64,000 bases of DNA from Asterochloris sp. CNOR1 (lineage: Eukaryota > Chlorophyta > Trebouxiophyceae > Trebouxiales > Trebouxiaceae). Shown one piece after another: positions 20,835 to 32,609 of this stretch; positions within the stretch are counted from its first letter, which is position 1; the number at the start of each line of letters is the position of its first letter. Made by a program: the position numbers and the translations under genes. The notes below the pieces were generated by a model, which saw nothing but the letters and a program-made list of their open reading frames with translations, was not told the origin of the DNA and ran no database searches. Location of the stretch: assembly GCA_963969365.1 (NCBI GenBank), contig OZ017759.1, forward strand, positions 2,294,001 through 2,358,000, in the 5' to 3' direction.

Positions 20835-23800
20835 TCAGCAGGGATCAAGAGGGACGCTGAGCTGAGCTTCAGGAGTCCAGATTCCTCCTCTCTGCCCAGG
20901 TACTGTGCTGCTGTAGCGCTCCGCAAACACAGGGGCCAGCGGCCTGCCATTGGCCGGGCTCAGCCACAGCCGCAGGAGGTGGCGTTGCTGTTCCGGCTCC
21001 TGCAGGTCAGCACAGAAGTCCCTACTTGTCAGCAAATAAAGTGTAAGCCGCAGCTGGAGGCACCTGCATTGTCGCAGCGCTGGCTGAGGCCAGCTGGCCT
21101 CTCAATTCGAACCAATGAGCAGCTGTCTCCCTGTTGAAAGCTTTGACATGCTGAGACAAATTTCAGTTGTGTGACTCCGTCGTGACCGCCCACTGGAGCC
21201 GTGGACCACATGCCATGCATTGCTGTTGCCCAAAGCTGCATCAAAGTGGCTCATATGGCGGGGGCAGTGGCGCACTTTCTGCTCCTCAAAAGGTACTCTT
21301 TGTGCAGAGATGGTGTGAATGTGCAGCAGCTGCAAGCAAGCCCCAGCATCGTTGCAGCAAAGTGGCTTCAAAGCAATGACCTGCCCGGAAGTCCTCAAAG
21401 GCACTGCGCGCGTGCAGGATGGTGTGGTTGTGCAGCAGCTGCAGGTCCCCCGGCTGCAGGTCGTAGTCCATCCGGAGCAGGTCTGAGGCAGCCAGCTCAT
21501 CCACCAGGTCCATGGCAGCGATCTGAGCGGGGGTGAGGCGGGGCACCTCTGAGTGGCGCTGGGCTGCTGCGATGAAGCCTCTGGCATAGATGGTGCTGAG
21601 GAGGCCCTGCAAGCCAACATTGGGAGTTTAAGTGGGGTTTCTGGTCGGGGACTGGCACAGGGCTTGGGTGACACAAGCACCTTCAGATGGCGCTGGCCTG
21701 CTGCATTGAACGTAGATCGAGCACAGCAGGTCCTGCAGGCAACACAGAGAGACCCAAAGACCCTGGCGGCGAGGCAGGGCACTCATGAGGGGCGCTGGGC
21801 TGCTGGTTCGGAGGTGCAGCAGATTGTGATGTGGATGAGTCGGCCCGGCAGAATGCAGGGACTGATAGGAGTGCACCAGAGCACTACATGTCAGGTTTCA
21901 AAGGTGATGGTGGTGCTGCTTGCAGGCACAACATGTATGCCGCCTAAGGGGCGGGCAGTGGCCTTGCAAAGGGAGAGCTGCAGGCATGCCTGGACCAGCA
22001 GGCCGGATTGGCAGGCCCTCAATCAGCAAGGGCGCAGCTGCTGGCATGCAACGTACATGCAGAGCATAGTGTCATGCCTGCTGGTGAAGCAATGAACCCA
22101 ACTCCACACGCAGGGGCGTACTGGTACACAGCCATCTGAGAGTTGCATGTCCTGGGGTTATATTCAGGCTGTTCTCAAGTGCCCATGCAGGAGCCTCACC
22201 TCAAACCAGTGGAACACAGCCATCTGGTAGTGGGGCAGCTTTCCCTCAGGAATCTCCCCCTTGCGGTCCACATACAGAGGCTCCAGAAGCGTGTGCACCA
22301 GGGCCGGGTCCCGCCGCAGCATCTCATTGTACAGGGCTGCGCTGCTGCACCAGCTGCCCTGACCCCCGGTGCGCGCCGTTGCCAGGCACAGCAGGCCTGC
22401 ACGCAGGAGGAGACAGTGTGGGAGCAGGCAGCTAAGTGGCAGACTGAATTGAACTGAAGGCCGTGCACCCATGGCCTGTGGGTCATGGGGTCATGCAGGA
22501 GAAGTTTTGGCTACCTCATGTGAGCTGTTACCAGGCAAAGCAGTTGCCCGGTGGCCCAGGGGTGGCAGCAAGTGGCAGGGCAGCAGTCAACATAAGGTGA
22601 TGCTGACGGTGAGGTAAGCAGAGGCAGAGATTGGCATGGCTCAGCAGGCCTGCGGGGTGGAGGAAGCTGCGCCAGCTGCTTCGGCCCACGGAAACGCTGT
22701 GCCAGACACAGCGGGGCTGCATCAGCATCTACAGCAAACTTGCTTGGCTATGAGGGCTGCTGCAGCGGGCAGCGTTGGTGCGCGGGGGTTTGAGTGCGCA
22801 GCAAGAGCTGCAGATGAGAGGCAGGTTGCAAGCGGCAGTGCTACTGCCTGACACAGGGAGGCCATATAACATGAGCTGTGGCCTTGAGGCATGCTGCTAA
22901 AGAGTAAAAATATGTCCAGGAGGCCACTGCCCAGACGCAAGGGTGAGAAAACTGCACAAGCAAGATGCCTTGGAGCTCACCAACCAGGTCAGCGCTGTCT
23001 GTGTGGTATGGCTGCGCTGCATTGGTAGCGTAGAGACGCACGCCAGGGTTGCTGGGGTCGAGATGGCAGTCCTGCAGCAAAGTATCATGCCAGTAGGCGT
23101 GAGGCTGCTGTCAGAGCTAACACATGGTGAGCCAGCCACTGGGGCAGAGCCCTGCACACAGACAGCAAAGATGGCACCAAGCTGCAGAGCTTTGCTGGCC
23201 TGTGGAGGCTCTGCAAGGTAGGCAGGGTAGAGATGTCAAACTCATGCCCGCTGGAACCTTCTGGCACAAGACTGGGACACATAACAACTGGCAGCCAGCA
23301 CGACAGGCTCACTTTGACGTGGCCAATCATGTGGCCCTTGGCATTCTGCGGTACGGCCGTGCCCCAGTGGGTGCCAATCCCCCAGTACAGCAGCATAAGT
23401 TGCTGCTGGGAGAGCCCTTGGATGGGGACATGGCTCAGCAGTGTGAAGCCTCTGCCACTGACCACTTCCTGCTGCAGCGAGGCCAGCTTGGGGCCCAGCC
23501 TCGGAAGCGGGAAATTGTGCTGCTGGATGTCCTGCATGCGATGTCAGACTGTCAGGGTTGTTTGAAGCCTCAGGGGTGCTGCGGTGAGGCAGGTGAGCGG
23601 TCTGGTGCCTGAGAGATTACGTAACTGTTCACAAGCACGGCTACAAGGTCCTGGTGCTTGCTGTGTCCCAGGCGCAGGGCTTGAATCAAGCTTGCCGCCT
23701 GTTGGCTTGCTTGGAAGCATTGGCACTCAGGTGGTAGCTGCAAGGCCGCATTGCTCACAACTGCTCCTAAGACGTGCCTGAATGTGCAGTTGCTGCCTCT

Positions 23801-24245
23801 CAGCATGCTTTACAGCCTCTAGCAGCTCCTGTTGATCATCTTGGTTGAGCACATGAAGCCACTCAGTGCTGCACTGCATATCGGCCGCGTACCAGACTGA
23901 GGGGCCCTGCACAGGCTGAAGGACCTGATGCTGCGGTTTTCGCACTTGCCTGCATAATCAGGGACATGGTGTTACTCCCCTGATGTTATGCAAGGGGAAA
24001 GCCCTCCAACAGCCGTGCACCCTCCGCACCTGTCCAAGACAGCGCTCTGCACCACCTGGCAAGGTTTGTGTGATGGACGGCCATGATTGCTTACAGCAGC
24101 CAGCAGCCTGCCCCTGGCAAGCACTTGATCCATCTGGCTCGGTACAAACTGGCAGTTTGTTGTCACGTGCCATACCTACTTGCTTTCTTATTGCAACATT
24201 AGTTAATTTCTTGCCAGGAACCCTGTCTGGCCACAGAGCTGACAT
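20835..24245 (-). CDS. TauD/TfdA-family 2-oxoglutarate/Fe(II) dioxygenase
   Basis: These non-haem iron enzymes oxidise a substrate using O2 and 2-oxoglutarate; the substrate cannot be told here. Exons are 24245-24180 (tentative), 23906-23778, 23531-23313, 23071-22981, 22396-22200, 21606-21385 and 20999-20835, summing to about 362 residues. Visible motifs are GPSVWYAADM, FPLPRLGPKL, GIGTHWGTAVPQNAKGH, the iron-binding HTD in YHTDSADLVG, a second His in LLHNHTILHARSAFEDF and an RHLLRLWLS segment near the end. This is the arrangement of fungal and algal TauD-like proteins. Two introns have GC donors (23777 and 21384), each required to keep the conserved frame. The first exon could instead belong to the gene upstream, leaving the start near 23906. 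Confidence 0.87.
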
Positions 24246-24376
24246 GCCACACTTCCGGTGCCACTGCAGACTTTGCATTTCACCCCTGTGTTATCAAGCT
24301 GCTGCAGTTGTGTCTTCTGCAGCCACCCAGCTGCCCATCGCTCTCGATCCCTCAGATTTTTGACATTGATCTGCAC

Positions 24377-24835
24377 TCATTGGTCAGCTTTGAGGCAGGT
24401 GCAGCACGGTTGCATGCTGCAAAGGGCTTGCAAATGCAGAGCAACCCTCACCCAGAAGTGTGTAGTCCTGTCGCAGGTTGACTGCATGAGTACAAAGACA
24501 TCTTTGCCTGTTCTCTGCTTCTGCTGGACATGGAAATGGCGCCACCCAAAGGTGCGCTCCAGAGCAGTCCATTTTGAGCCTGCAAAGCCAAAGCTGGTAC
24601 TGAGAGGCTTGGCAGGCTTCTTCCAGAGCAGACGTTGCTGTGATCCACTCCACAGACGTAAGATGACCTCAGACGGTGGCTGCAGCGCTGGCACCCACCT
24701 AAAATTTTTCTGACATCAAGAGGGTTCCTGGTGCTGTAGCCTCCACGGCCTAACGAGCCTGCCCCTTGGCAGCCACTACATGGCGCCTGGCGCAGGCCCT
24801 TACAAGAAGGGCACAGCGTGCCGTGAAAAAGTAGG
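24377..24835 (-). CDS. Zinc-finger plus Trp-rich (TIGR02450-like) protein, partial
   Basis: Two exons are clear, 24835-24699 and 24579-24377. The first carries CPSCKG...CSGCQGAG, half of a DnaJ-type cysteine-rich zinc site, then YSTRNPLDVRKILG. The second carries SKWTALERTFGWRHF and CDRTTHFW, typical of a small Trp-rich family found in cyanobacteria and plastid-bearing organisms. The join G|GC is in phase. Read on without splicing, the frame stops at 24377. If TTCTGG|GTGAGG is a donor, the exon at 24263-24180, with WHRK...LW, could supply the family's missing C-terminal WREL...W motif. 5' exons are not resolved. Confidence 0.68.
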
Positions 24836-24877
24836 CTGCCAGCATTCTGTTCTGGGCACACAGCAGAGGGCTCTAGA

Positions 24878-25026
24878 GGCTGGCAATGTGCAGCCTCTGG
24901 CTGCTGGGCTGTAATGGAGGCTGATGTTGCGAGGGCAGGCACAATCAGATGACCCTGAAGTGTAGGCCGGCAATGCGCAGCCTCTGGCCGCTGGCCTGTA
25001 ACGGAGGCTGGTGTGGCGTGGGCGGA
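24878..25026. repeat. Tandem duplication, unit about 87 bases
   Basis: GGCTGGCAATGTGCAGCCTCTGG at 24878 recurs, slightly diverged, at 24965. Similarity runs for about 60 bases through GGAGGCTG.TGT. It lies just upstream of the zinc-finger exon of the minus-strand gene. Confidence 0.75.
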
Positions 25027-25487
25027 CCTTGTCGCCCGAGCTTGCCATGAAAGTGCATGTGAACGTGCTGGGATGGGATTGCCGCGCTGTGACAACTGCA
25101 CCAGAACTGGTGCCCTGCCTGCCAGACAGCCATGACCTTCTGAACACACCCTCAAGGCCTCCAACTGCAAGGCCATCCTGCATTCAGCAGAGTCTGGTGT
25201 TTATTTCTAGCAGAAACAGCAGCTGAAAGGCTGCACTGGCTGAGCGACTCACCTGCAGCGCTGCACTGTGTGACTGCCAGCGGGCAACAAGGGCAGAGTA
25301 AGCAAGAAAGTGACACCGCTCGCTGGCAGTCGCTCACGCTCTATCATAGAAACGTACAAGCTGGACCCCTTCAAAGTCTACCTGAAGCCAAGCGACGCTG
25401 CATCACAGCGGTCCAGGACTGTTGCTGAGCGTGACGCTTGATTGAAGCTCAGCAGCTGGCCAGTGCAGCTTCCAGTGCACAGGATCA
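25027..25487. other. Divergent gap between two zinc-finger genes
   Basis: No exon could be placed with confidence. The stretch should hold the 5' part of the minus-strand Trp-rich gene and the promoter of the plus-strand gene starting at 25488. Confidence 0.4.
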
Positions 25488-26968
25488 ATGCAGACCACCC
25501 AGGGTCTGCTCCTGCAGCCCAGGCAGCTGGTTCCCCGGCACACCAGGCACCGTCTACTCACCCATGCTGCTGCCAGCGTCATAGACTGGCCCCAACCACA
25601 GAGCAATCAGGGAAGCGCTCAGTCCGTCAGACCTGGCTCTGCAAAGCGAGCAGCAGCCCCCGCGCAGCAGGTGCAGAAGTCTGATGTGCGAGCTCAGGCT
25701 CAGAATGGCAGGTGAGTGCAAGGCAGTCCCCTCCAATGGCTTTGCAGCGCTGTGCTGGACATGCACATGCAGCTAACATGGGCTGTGGCATCGCTTGCAG
25801 GAAACGAGAGGGCTTCTCTCTCAGCTTGTATCACCCTTACACAAAGCTGCCCCCGGAGGGCAAGGTGAGACAGGGCATGCTGCCTGTTGCAGGGCACCTT
25901 TGGCGCCAGGGCGTCTTATTGCTTGAACAGGGTCTTGGCTCAGGGATGTGGAGGTGTCCTTTGTTCAACTAGCTTGTCTTGCTGCAGTGTGGCATGACGC
26001 TTTCCTGTGGTGCCATGGTGGCTTTGAGCATGAGAAGTGACATTGACAGGCTCTGACGTCGCCCGCCCTGATGCAGACTCTGACACCGGATGAGGAGACC
26101 TGTGACCCCATGACTCGGAACTGTCAGACTCCCATGCATGTCTGGGAGACCAAGTGCACTTCGTGCTATGGCTCAGGTGAGGCCTCTGCTCATCTCAGCA
26201 GCTGCTCTGCTGTGCCCATAAATGATGGTGATGCAACCCAGGCTTCATGCATGACGCAGATGTCGCAAGCTGCCAAATACTGTCAGTTGCTCTGTCTAGG
26301 AGGGTGCCATACAGGTGTAGCCAGAATGTGAGCCAACTGCCTGCTTGATGGCCTTGCAGGCACAGTCACCGCCTCTGGCAGGGGACGGCGACGGGGGTCC
26401 GCTTTCAGCTGCTCAACCTGTGTCACCTGTCATGGCCTGGGTGAGCAGGGTGTACCGGCATGGCAAAGCCGTAGGCAAACCCTGCTGATATTGCTGCAGC
26501 CAGTCTGAGCCTGCTGGCCTTCCAGCTAAGCAGGATGGTACAATGTGTCGCTTTGGGCAATCAGCTGCATAGAGCAGAAGCAAAGGCCAAGGGGAGTTCA
26601 AAGCCACGCCAGGCATTACATGGGCGGCACCTTATGCAAATGTTTGTGACATGGTGGGGACCGGACCGCCGAGCCTTCTGCCTGCATTGGTTGCTTCACA
26701 TGGGGTGTCTTTATGTGGACATGTAGCATTTCAAGCATACCCTAGCCGATTTTGTGCTCCAACGTCTGGCTTGGCCTTGGAGCTTTTAAATACTGATGCC
26801 TGCATCCTTGAGTGCGAGCCCACCTCATTGCAGCTGCAATGGCTCTGAGCATCTGCATGCTGCTTGCCTGCAGGCTTTGTGCGCCGGGTGTCAAGTGCGG
26901 GGCCACCAGATAGCCTCAACAATGGAACAGGCAACCTCACGCTCAACAGGCCAGAGCCCCGGCAATGA
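25488..26968 (+). CDS. DnaJ-type zinc-finger protein without J domain, organellar
   Basis: Five exons (25488-25711, 25801-25864, 26077-26176, 26360-26440, 26874-26968) join in phase to 187 residues. The first about 60 residues are rich in Arg, Gln, Ala and Ser with few acids, like a plastid or mitochondrial transit peptide. The mature part has KREGFSLSLYHPYTKLPPEGK, then a cysteine-rich section: CDPMTRNC, WETKCTSCYGSG and CSTCVTCHGLGFVRR. The two CxxCxGxG-type repeats form one zinc site as in DnaJ. There is no HPD motif. It may act as a redox or holding chaperone (inference). A J-domain gene follows 480 bases downstream on the same strand. Confidence 0.82.
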
Positions 26969-27447
26969 ACACTTCCCACGGGGGCCCGTATGGCAGTCAC
27001 CTGCCAGCCTGGCACTGGCTACAGTAGCTGCGTACCTCTGAATAAGAACGCAGTCTCAGATGTGCAAGCCCACAGTTCCATTTGATTCCCTTCTGTCCCC
27101 AATGACACGCAGAGCACTGTATTTCTGCCATCAGCTTTGTCTCACGAAACAGTTAGCTGGGTTCCTGCAAGCTCTTTGGCTTTGTCTGGCCTGGTGTCCC
27201 CAGCAGGTCCCTCATGTCCCTGCCTGCCTGACAATCATGCACTTCAAGCATTGCAATGTGTCAAGCAGCAAGCTGTCCATGCAGATTGTCCTTCTGGGAC
27301 TGTGGTCAATTGGTGGCCCCTCAAGCTGGATGAAAATGCAAGGACAGGCCATGCTGACGTCAAGGACAGGAGTGATTCAGGAGACATTACTGGGTCTCTC
27401 AGCTGGCTGCCGAGACAATTGTGCAAGAAGGCAAAGCACTCTCATGC
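26969..27447. other. Intergenic spacer
   Basis: No coding signal was seen. The spacer should hold the 3' UTR of the zinc-finger gene and the promoter of the J-domain gene. Confidence 0.5.
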
Positions 27448-30400
27448 ATGCAACGCATTCAGCTGCTCTGGCGGGGCCATGAACCTCAATCCCTGACCCA
27501 ACTGCTGCTCCATGCCAGGCACACGCTCCAGAGATCCGCTCTGCATGGCAATGGCAGGTCCTATACAGCCACAGCAGCAGAGGGTCCACCACGAGATAAG
27601 GTCACAGGATTGCCATTCACTGTCAGCCCAGCAGAAGCTGATGAGACGTATGATGGCTTCCACTCTACAGCAAACAGAGTGCTAACAGCTCAGCCGGCTG
27701 CCAGAGTGGGCAAGAAAGAATCATACCTGCCGTTCTGGATATGGAGAGCTGAGGTTTGCAGTGGAAGTGCTATCTTGGAGGCAACATGCAGCCTGCTGCC
27801 ACTGTTTGTTCTGTACCAGTCCAAATTGCCAGCAAAGCTGGCACTGGGCTCATGCAGCAGGGATCATGCAAGCTGCTTGTGTACTCAAGAATTGCATGAC
27901 AGGATGTCTCCTGTACCTTGCATTGCCACTGCTGCAGCACAGCATTTGCGCGCCTGAATTGTAGCATTGGCAGTGCCACAGCAGCTGCGCAGATCATGCT
28001 GAGCCACGTGCTTCTGTAAGCTGGCATCAGCAGCTGAGCAGCTGAGTGCTGCTGTGAGCATCTGCACAATTCAGATGATGTTCACTTTGCCAGTGTAGCT
28101 GCTAGCCGCTACCATCCACATGGGCCATGGCTTGATCTTGCTGTGCAGGTGCGCAGCGAGCTGCGCGGCGCAGAGGTTGGCTTCAAGAAGTTTGTGCAGG
28201 CGGGTCCAGTTGCTGCCTGCGCAGAACTCAGCAGAGCAATACCTGTCAGCATGGACTCCTCTTTCCGCCCCGCTCATGCCTCACCGACCGCCGCTATCAG
28301 TCCGCCTGTGTGTCTCACAGCCCATGTGTCTCTGCATTCACATTCGCAGCTGTCTGCTTTCACACACCGCACACTGTCTGCCTGTCAATGACTGCTAGTT
28401 GTGGCTCCCATGCTGCAGCGCTACAACCCCCAGACCCGGCGGACTGAATTCGTGAGTGAGATGCAATGGGCCTGGGTGCGCCCCAATGCTGTGTTTGAGC
28501 AGTACTTCAGCCCCGAGATAGCCGAGTGCCAAATCTATGCCAGCTACAAGTACCCCAGGTGGGCTGCAGACCGAAACTTGGCTGCTTTGTTTCAGCCACA
28601 CTCCCGCCCCAAAATAGACGTGTGCCACCTATATGTACCCCAGGTGGGCTGCAGACTTGATTGAAGCTCCAGAAGAGCCCCAGGAAAAGAACAGGTGCCA
28701 GGGGGAGTGCCCGGGTGAGCAGTGTGGCTCCACAAGTCTGGCAGCTTGAGTTAGAGCTGCACTGGTGTAGCTGTACACATTCGATTGGCACTTATGTGAC
28801 AGCTACAGGTGCCCACGCAGCGTGATGCCCCTGACAAGTTGATGCTGGCTTCATCTGAGGCTTTCCAAGTCAGTCACTCCCCTTATACTCACCGCGGTAC
28901 ATGCCTGCTCAGCAAAGTGCTCTTGCTTGGGCAACACCTGAAGGCATCTGGCTCAAAGCTCACCACGCCGATCTTGAGTCCTGCAGCTCGCTCTGGGAAG
29001 GCTGTCTGCCGCAAATGTAGCATCAACTGAGCATGGACCTTGGAGTTGCTTCACGTGGTGCAGGACAGACATCAACAAGATTCGGCCGGGCCCCGACATC
29101 AGCAGAGCGCGCTCCATCACGCCAGACATGCTGGAGGCGCGCTGCTGTGCTGCATGATGTCCCAGCTGCGGGAGCGCCTTGCCACCCAGCCAGCAGCTTG
29201 CTCTGTTCACGGGCCTTGTGGCCTGCATTGGAGCTAGTGGGCCCATGTGCTGCAACCGCGCTGCTGTCTTGGGTTCGGTGATTGCCTCAGCAGGAGGCCT
29301 TGATTCCATGCACTGCTGCAGAGGGGATATGCGCCCCGACATGGCGGCGTGCTGGCACCATAGGGCACACTGCCCCAAAGCAGAGCAGGCATCTGCTGCA
29401 ATGCTCAGCTCTGAAGTGGATGTTTGCCCCGTCTGCTGACCACCTTTGAGCTGTTGGCAGCACAGTGCACTTGCACATTCTTTGCTGTCCTGCTCTAGAC
29501 AAGACGGGTGGGCTGTTATCTGCTGCAGAGTGCCTGTGAGCCGGGGGCCACGAAGCGCATCGGGCCCTTTGACATGAAGCCCGAGACAGGCCGCAAGTTC
29601 GGACTGCGCCACATCAAGGCGCACCAGACGCGCGCTGCTCAGGACTTCCTGCTCAAGGTGTGCCAGCGATATGTGTTGTCCCCAGCACTGCTCTGCTTGC
29701 ATGCCATCCTGACTGCATCAAGGTGCATGAAGTTGCAAGCATGCCATGCAGCCTGACTGCGTCACAATTGAATCACATCAGGGTAAACCAGAGGCATTCT
29801 GCCCAGGGATAGCTTTTTGTGATGCTGACAAGCTCTGTCTCTGCACCTGCTACAGGCCTATCAGGCTGATGACACCAGGGGACTCAACCTGGACGTGCAG
29901 CTGCTGTCCTTTGCGGCAGCCCCGGTCTATGTGCCAGCCTACGTCTTCCGCAGCCGGGACTCGGGCGGTGAGAAAGTGCGTACCTTTGTGGCAGGCTGGC
30001 GGAGCAGCAGCGGCCCCAGCACAGTCGCAGTGGCCGGCACACATGTGTACAGCCCAACACGAGTAGGAGCAGCGGTCGGCCTGGCTGCCGCTGCCCTCAT
30101 GCTCGTGTCTGGTGTGCTGAAGACACACCCCCCTCTGATGGTGTTCTGGCTGGGAGTCATGCTGCCAGGGGCGGCTGCGGCAGCTGCCACACGCTTCTGG
30201 CCCTGGCTGCGCAACAAGGCACACAGAGTGGCGGCTGAGTCAGAGCAGTACTGGTACCGCGAGAGCGATGAGCAGGGGCAGTTTGACACCGACTTTGTGC
30301 ATGCCTACACCCAGTTCGAGGCCTTCAGGCGCCAGCGTGAGGAGCAGGCTGACCACGAGTTCTTTCGCCAGCAGGCGGGCCCCTCAGCACATGTCTCTCA

Positions 30401-30623
30401 TGTCGACCCAAAGGGTTACTACAGGACTCTTGGGCTCAAGCCTGGCGCAAGTCAGTCTGAAATTCAAGCTGCCTTCAGGGGCTTGGCCATGAAGCTGCAC
30501 CCTGACAAGCAGCCTGAGGGCATGAAGGATGCGTCAAGCAAACAGTTCAGGGAAGTGATGGAGGCCTACTCAACACTGAGAGACACCAAACGCCGGAGAC
30601 AGTATGATCTGGGTCAGTTGTGA
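27448..30623 (+). CDS. J-domain co-chaperone, organellar membrane, C-terminal J domain
   Basis: Six exons (27448-27753, 28149-28199, 28419-28558, 29064-29136, 29529-29657, 29856-30623) total 1467 bases, 488 residues. The start MQRIQLLWRG with following Arg/Ser residues and RSYTATA looks like an organellar presequence. A conserved YLPFWIWRAE...AEVGFKKF...RRTEFVSEMQWAW region follows, resembling bacterial-type proteins of unknown function. After it come two hydrophobic helices (GLAAAALMLVSGVL; LMVFWLGVMLPG) and a C-terminal J domain with YYRTLGL, the HPD motif in KLHPDKQ, and RRRQYDLGQL. It should stimulate an Hsp70. The 28200 donor is GC; the 29137 donor may be GC too. The intron 28559-29063 carries a near-copy of the exon end CCCCAGGTGGGCTGCAGAC. 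Confidence 0.85.
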
Positions 30624-30988
30624 CTGAACTGAAACGGGTGCTGATTCAGCCATCTGAATTTGATGATCTCAAAACTGCGTCTTCCTCACTGTTGGTCCTT
30701 TTGATCTGCCTCCACGGGGAGCTTGCTGAGGTCTGGTTTGTCTGCATCTGGCCAGAATGCTAGCTGCACTGCCAAACCTGCATCATGGTGAAACAGCAAG
30801 TTGATCTGACACATCTCACAAGTTCTGCCGTCAAACTGCTGCTACAAAAGAGCAGCCATGCCCGCCACAGGCACGCTCAGCCGTGCAGGCCAGGGGCTCC
30901 CAGGGTCCAGAAGGCTGTCTCCTGCACCTACATTCCTGCAGCCCACACACATGAAGGCAAGAAAGCCCTACATGTTAAACAGCAATTG
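30624..30988. other. Convergent gap between J-domain and DUF3082 genes
   Basis: The genes end tail to tail. A further terminal exon of the DUF3082 gene could lie here, but none was proven. Confidence 0.45.
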
Positions 30989-32520
30989 CTAAGTCCACAC
31001 ACCTGTCAGGCCCAGGGTGTTGGCTCCAAATATGAATGTGGCCAGGTAGGCCAGCCCCTGGGCAACTGTGCGCACTGTGATGCTGATGTTGCGCGCAGTG
31101 TAGGCGTCGGGCAGGGCCTGGGTAGAATAGAAGCCGTTCACATTTGTGCTGAGCTGATAAAGGAGGTAGGTGAGAAAGCCAGTCTGGGCGGCACCCCTGC
31201 AGCACACAGAGGCAGCTCTGATCAGTCAAGTCTTTGGTGAACGAGTCAAGTCATGAAGCTGGACAGGGCTCTGCATCTGCAGCAGAGGGGGGGAACAATG
31301 CAACTCTCAGGTACAGCAAGATATCTGCAGCCAGTCTGGGCATCCCTGCGGCACCTGGAGCCTCAAAGGCGCTGAACACAACTGGGAGCGGTCCCTGTTC
31401 TGGGCGGCTCAGACTTTGGCAGAAGTGCAGCACAGCCTGCTGACTGGCGCCATCCCAACAGGGGCACAAGCTTTGCAGCAGGAGTGCAGCTTAAGCCTGC
31501 TGGGCCCAGATGCGGGCACTATCTCAGCAGGGCAGGAGCAGTGCGCAGCTGGTGCAGTCCACCATGAAGAGACCATGCAACCCTGCGGACTGCGTCACCT
31601 TGGGTGACAAGACCATGAAGGACTGTACTGTCTTGCAGAAAGTGGCAGTCAAATGCTAGCAGCTGACAGCCCTGCAAGCCAGCCACACACCCCAGCCAAA
31701 ATGCTTGGGCCATGTGCCTGAAGCATCCCTCAAGAGCTTCCCACAGCTGTGTCCAGTGGGCGCACCAGGCAGCAGACAGAGGCGTCGCCTTCTTGCTGTC
31801 CACAGGCTCCTCAGGCTGCTCCCCTTCACCCAGCTTTTCCCTCTCCTGTGCTATACGCTGCAGACAGATGTCGCCCAGTTTTGGCTGAGTGATACAGCCA
31901 GCCTGCCTAAACGCAGTGCAGCAGACACTGGCAGTGGCCTGGGCGCAGAAGTGCAGACCAGAACAGGAGGAGGAGCCATCAGCAAAGCGGGAGCAGCAAC
32001 TGCCTGCCTTGTGCATCAGCAAGGATCACATCGTGGGGCCCCACCTCTGAGATTGCTTTCCGTGCTCTTCTGTTAAACAGCCTGCAGACGTACACCAGCA
32101 GCCAGTCGGAATCACTCCAGCAGGCCATGCAGAATGTACCTACGATCTGGTCATTGCGCAAGTGACCCACCTGTAGAGTGCAAAGGCTAGCAAGCCGGCA
32201 TAGAACACGCCTGCAACGTTTTTAACTGCTTCTGAGCCACCGGTAGGATTGTAGGCAATGCTGTCTGCAGCTTGAGCTGCAGCAGGGGCCAGCATAGCGC
32301 CAGCTACAAGCAGAGCAACTCCGCTGAGGCAGTGGGGGCACCCCTGGTCACAAGCTTCTGCATTCCATCTCTGCCGACTTGAGGCAGCTGCTGTGAGCAG
32401 GCAGGGACGTGGGGATTGCTGCCAGGCATGCCTCCAATGTTTGAGATGGCAGTGCTGCTGCCGACTTGCTTGCAAGCGAGACTGGCTGCTGCAAGAAGCC
32501 AACTGAAGAGCCTCCTGCAT
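30989..32520 (-). CDS. DUF3082-family plastid membrane protein
   Basis: The family is found in cyanobacteria and plastids and its function is unknown. Four exons (32520-32171, 32081-32045, 31857-31766, 31196-30989) fit in phase to 228 residues. The N-terminal about 90 residues are rich in Ser, Gln, Arg and His like a transit peptide, then a hydrophobic ALLVAGAMLAPAAAQAAD resembles a thylakoid signal. The mature part has a short membrane helix (GVFYAGLLAFALYR), a basic RARKAISER loop, EEPVDSKKATPLSAA, and a hydrophobic end with QLSTNVNGFYS, ARNISITVRTVAQGLAYLATFIFG. This order matches plant DUF3082 proteins. The last codons (GLTGVWT) may be replaced by an unseen exon. The start is the ATG at 32520. 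Confidence 0.85.
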
Positions 32521-32609
32521 GCTGGCTCGCCGAAGTGGCTCTTCGGAGCAATCCTCCGCAGCTAACGCCACTGCTTAGCTCAGTCTGAGCCCAATCTGCT
32601 TCAGCTCGG
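32521..32609. promoter_or_regulatory. Compact bidirectional promoter, 89 bases
   Basis: Only 89 bases separate the start codons of the minus-strand DUF3082 gene and plus-strand DRC5. Both starts are supported by splice phase and family fit, so the two promoters and 5' UTRs must overlap. No consensus motif was identified. Confidence 0.6.

Noticed and set aside
28809-29030. Plus-strand frame with DAPDKLMLASSEAF between J-protein exons
   Set aside because: Its only acceptors are in the wrong phase for the preceding exon, whereas skipping it joins YKYPR to TDINKIRPGPD exactly in phase as the family needs.
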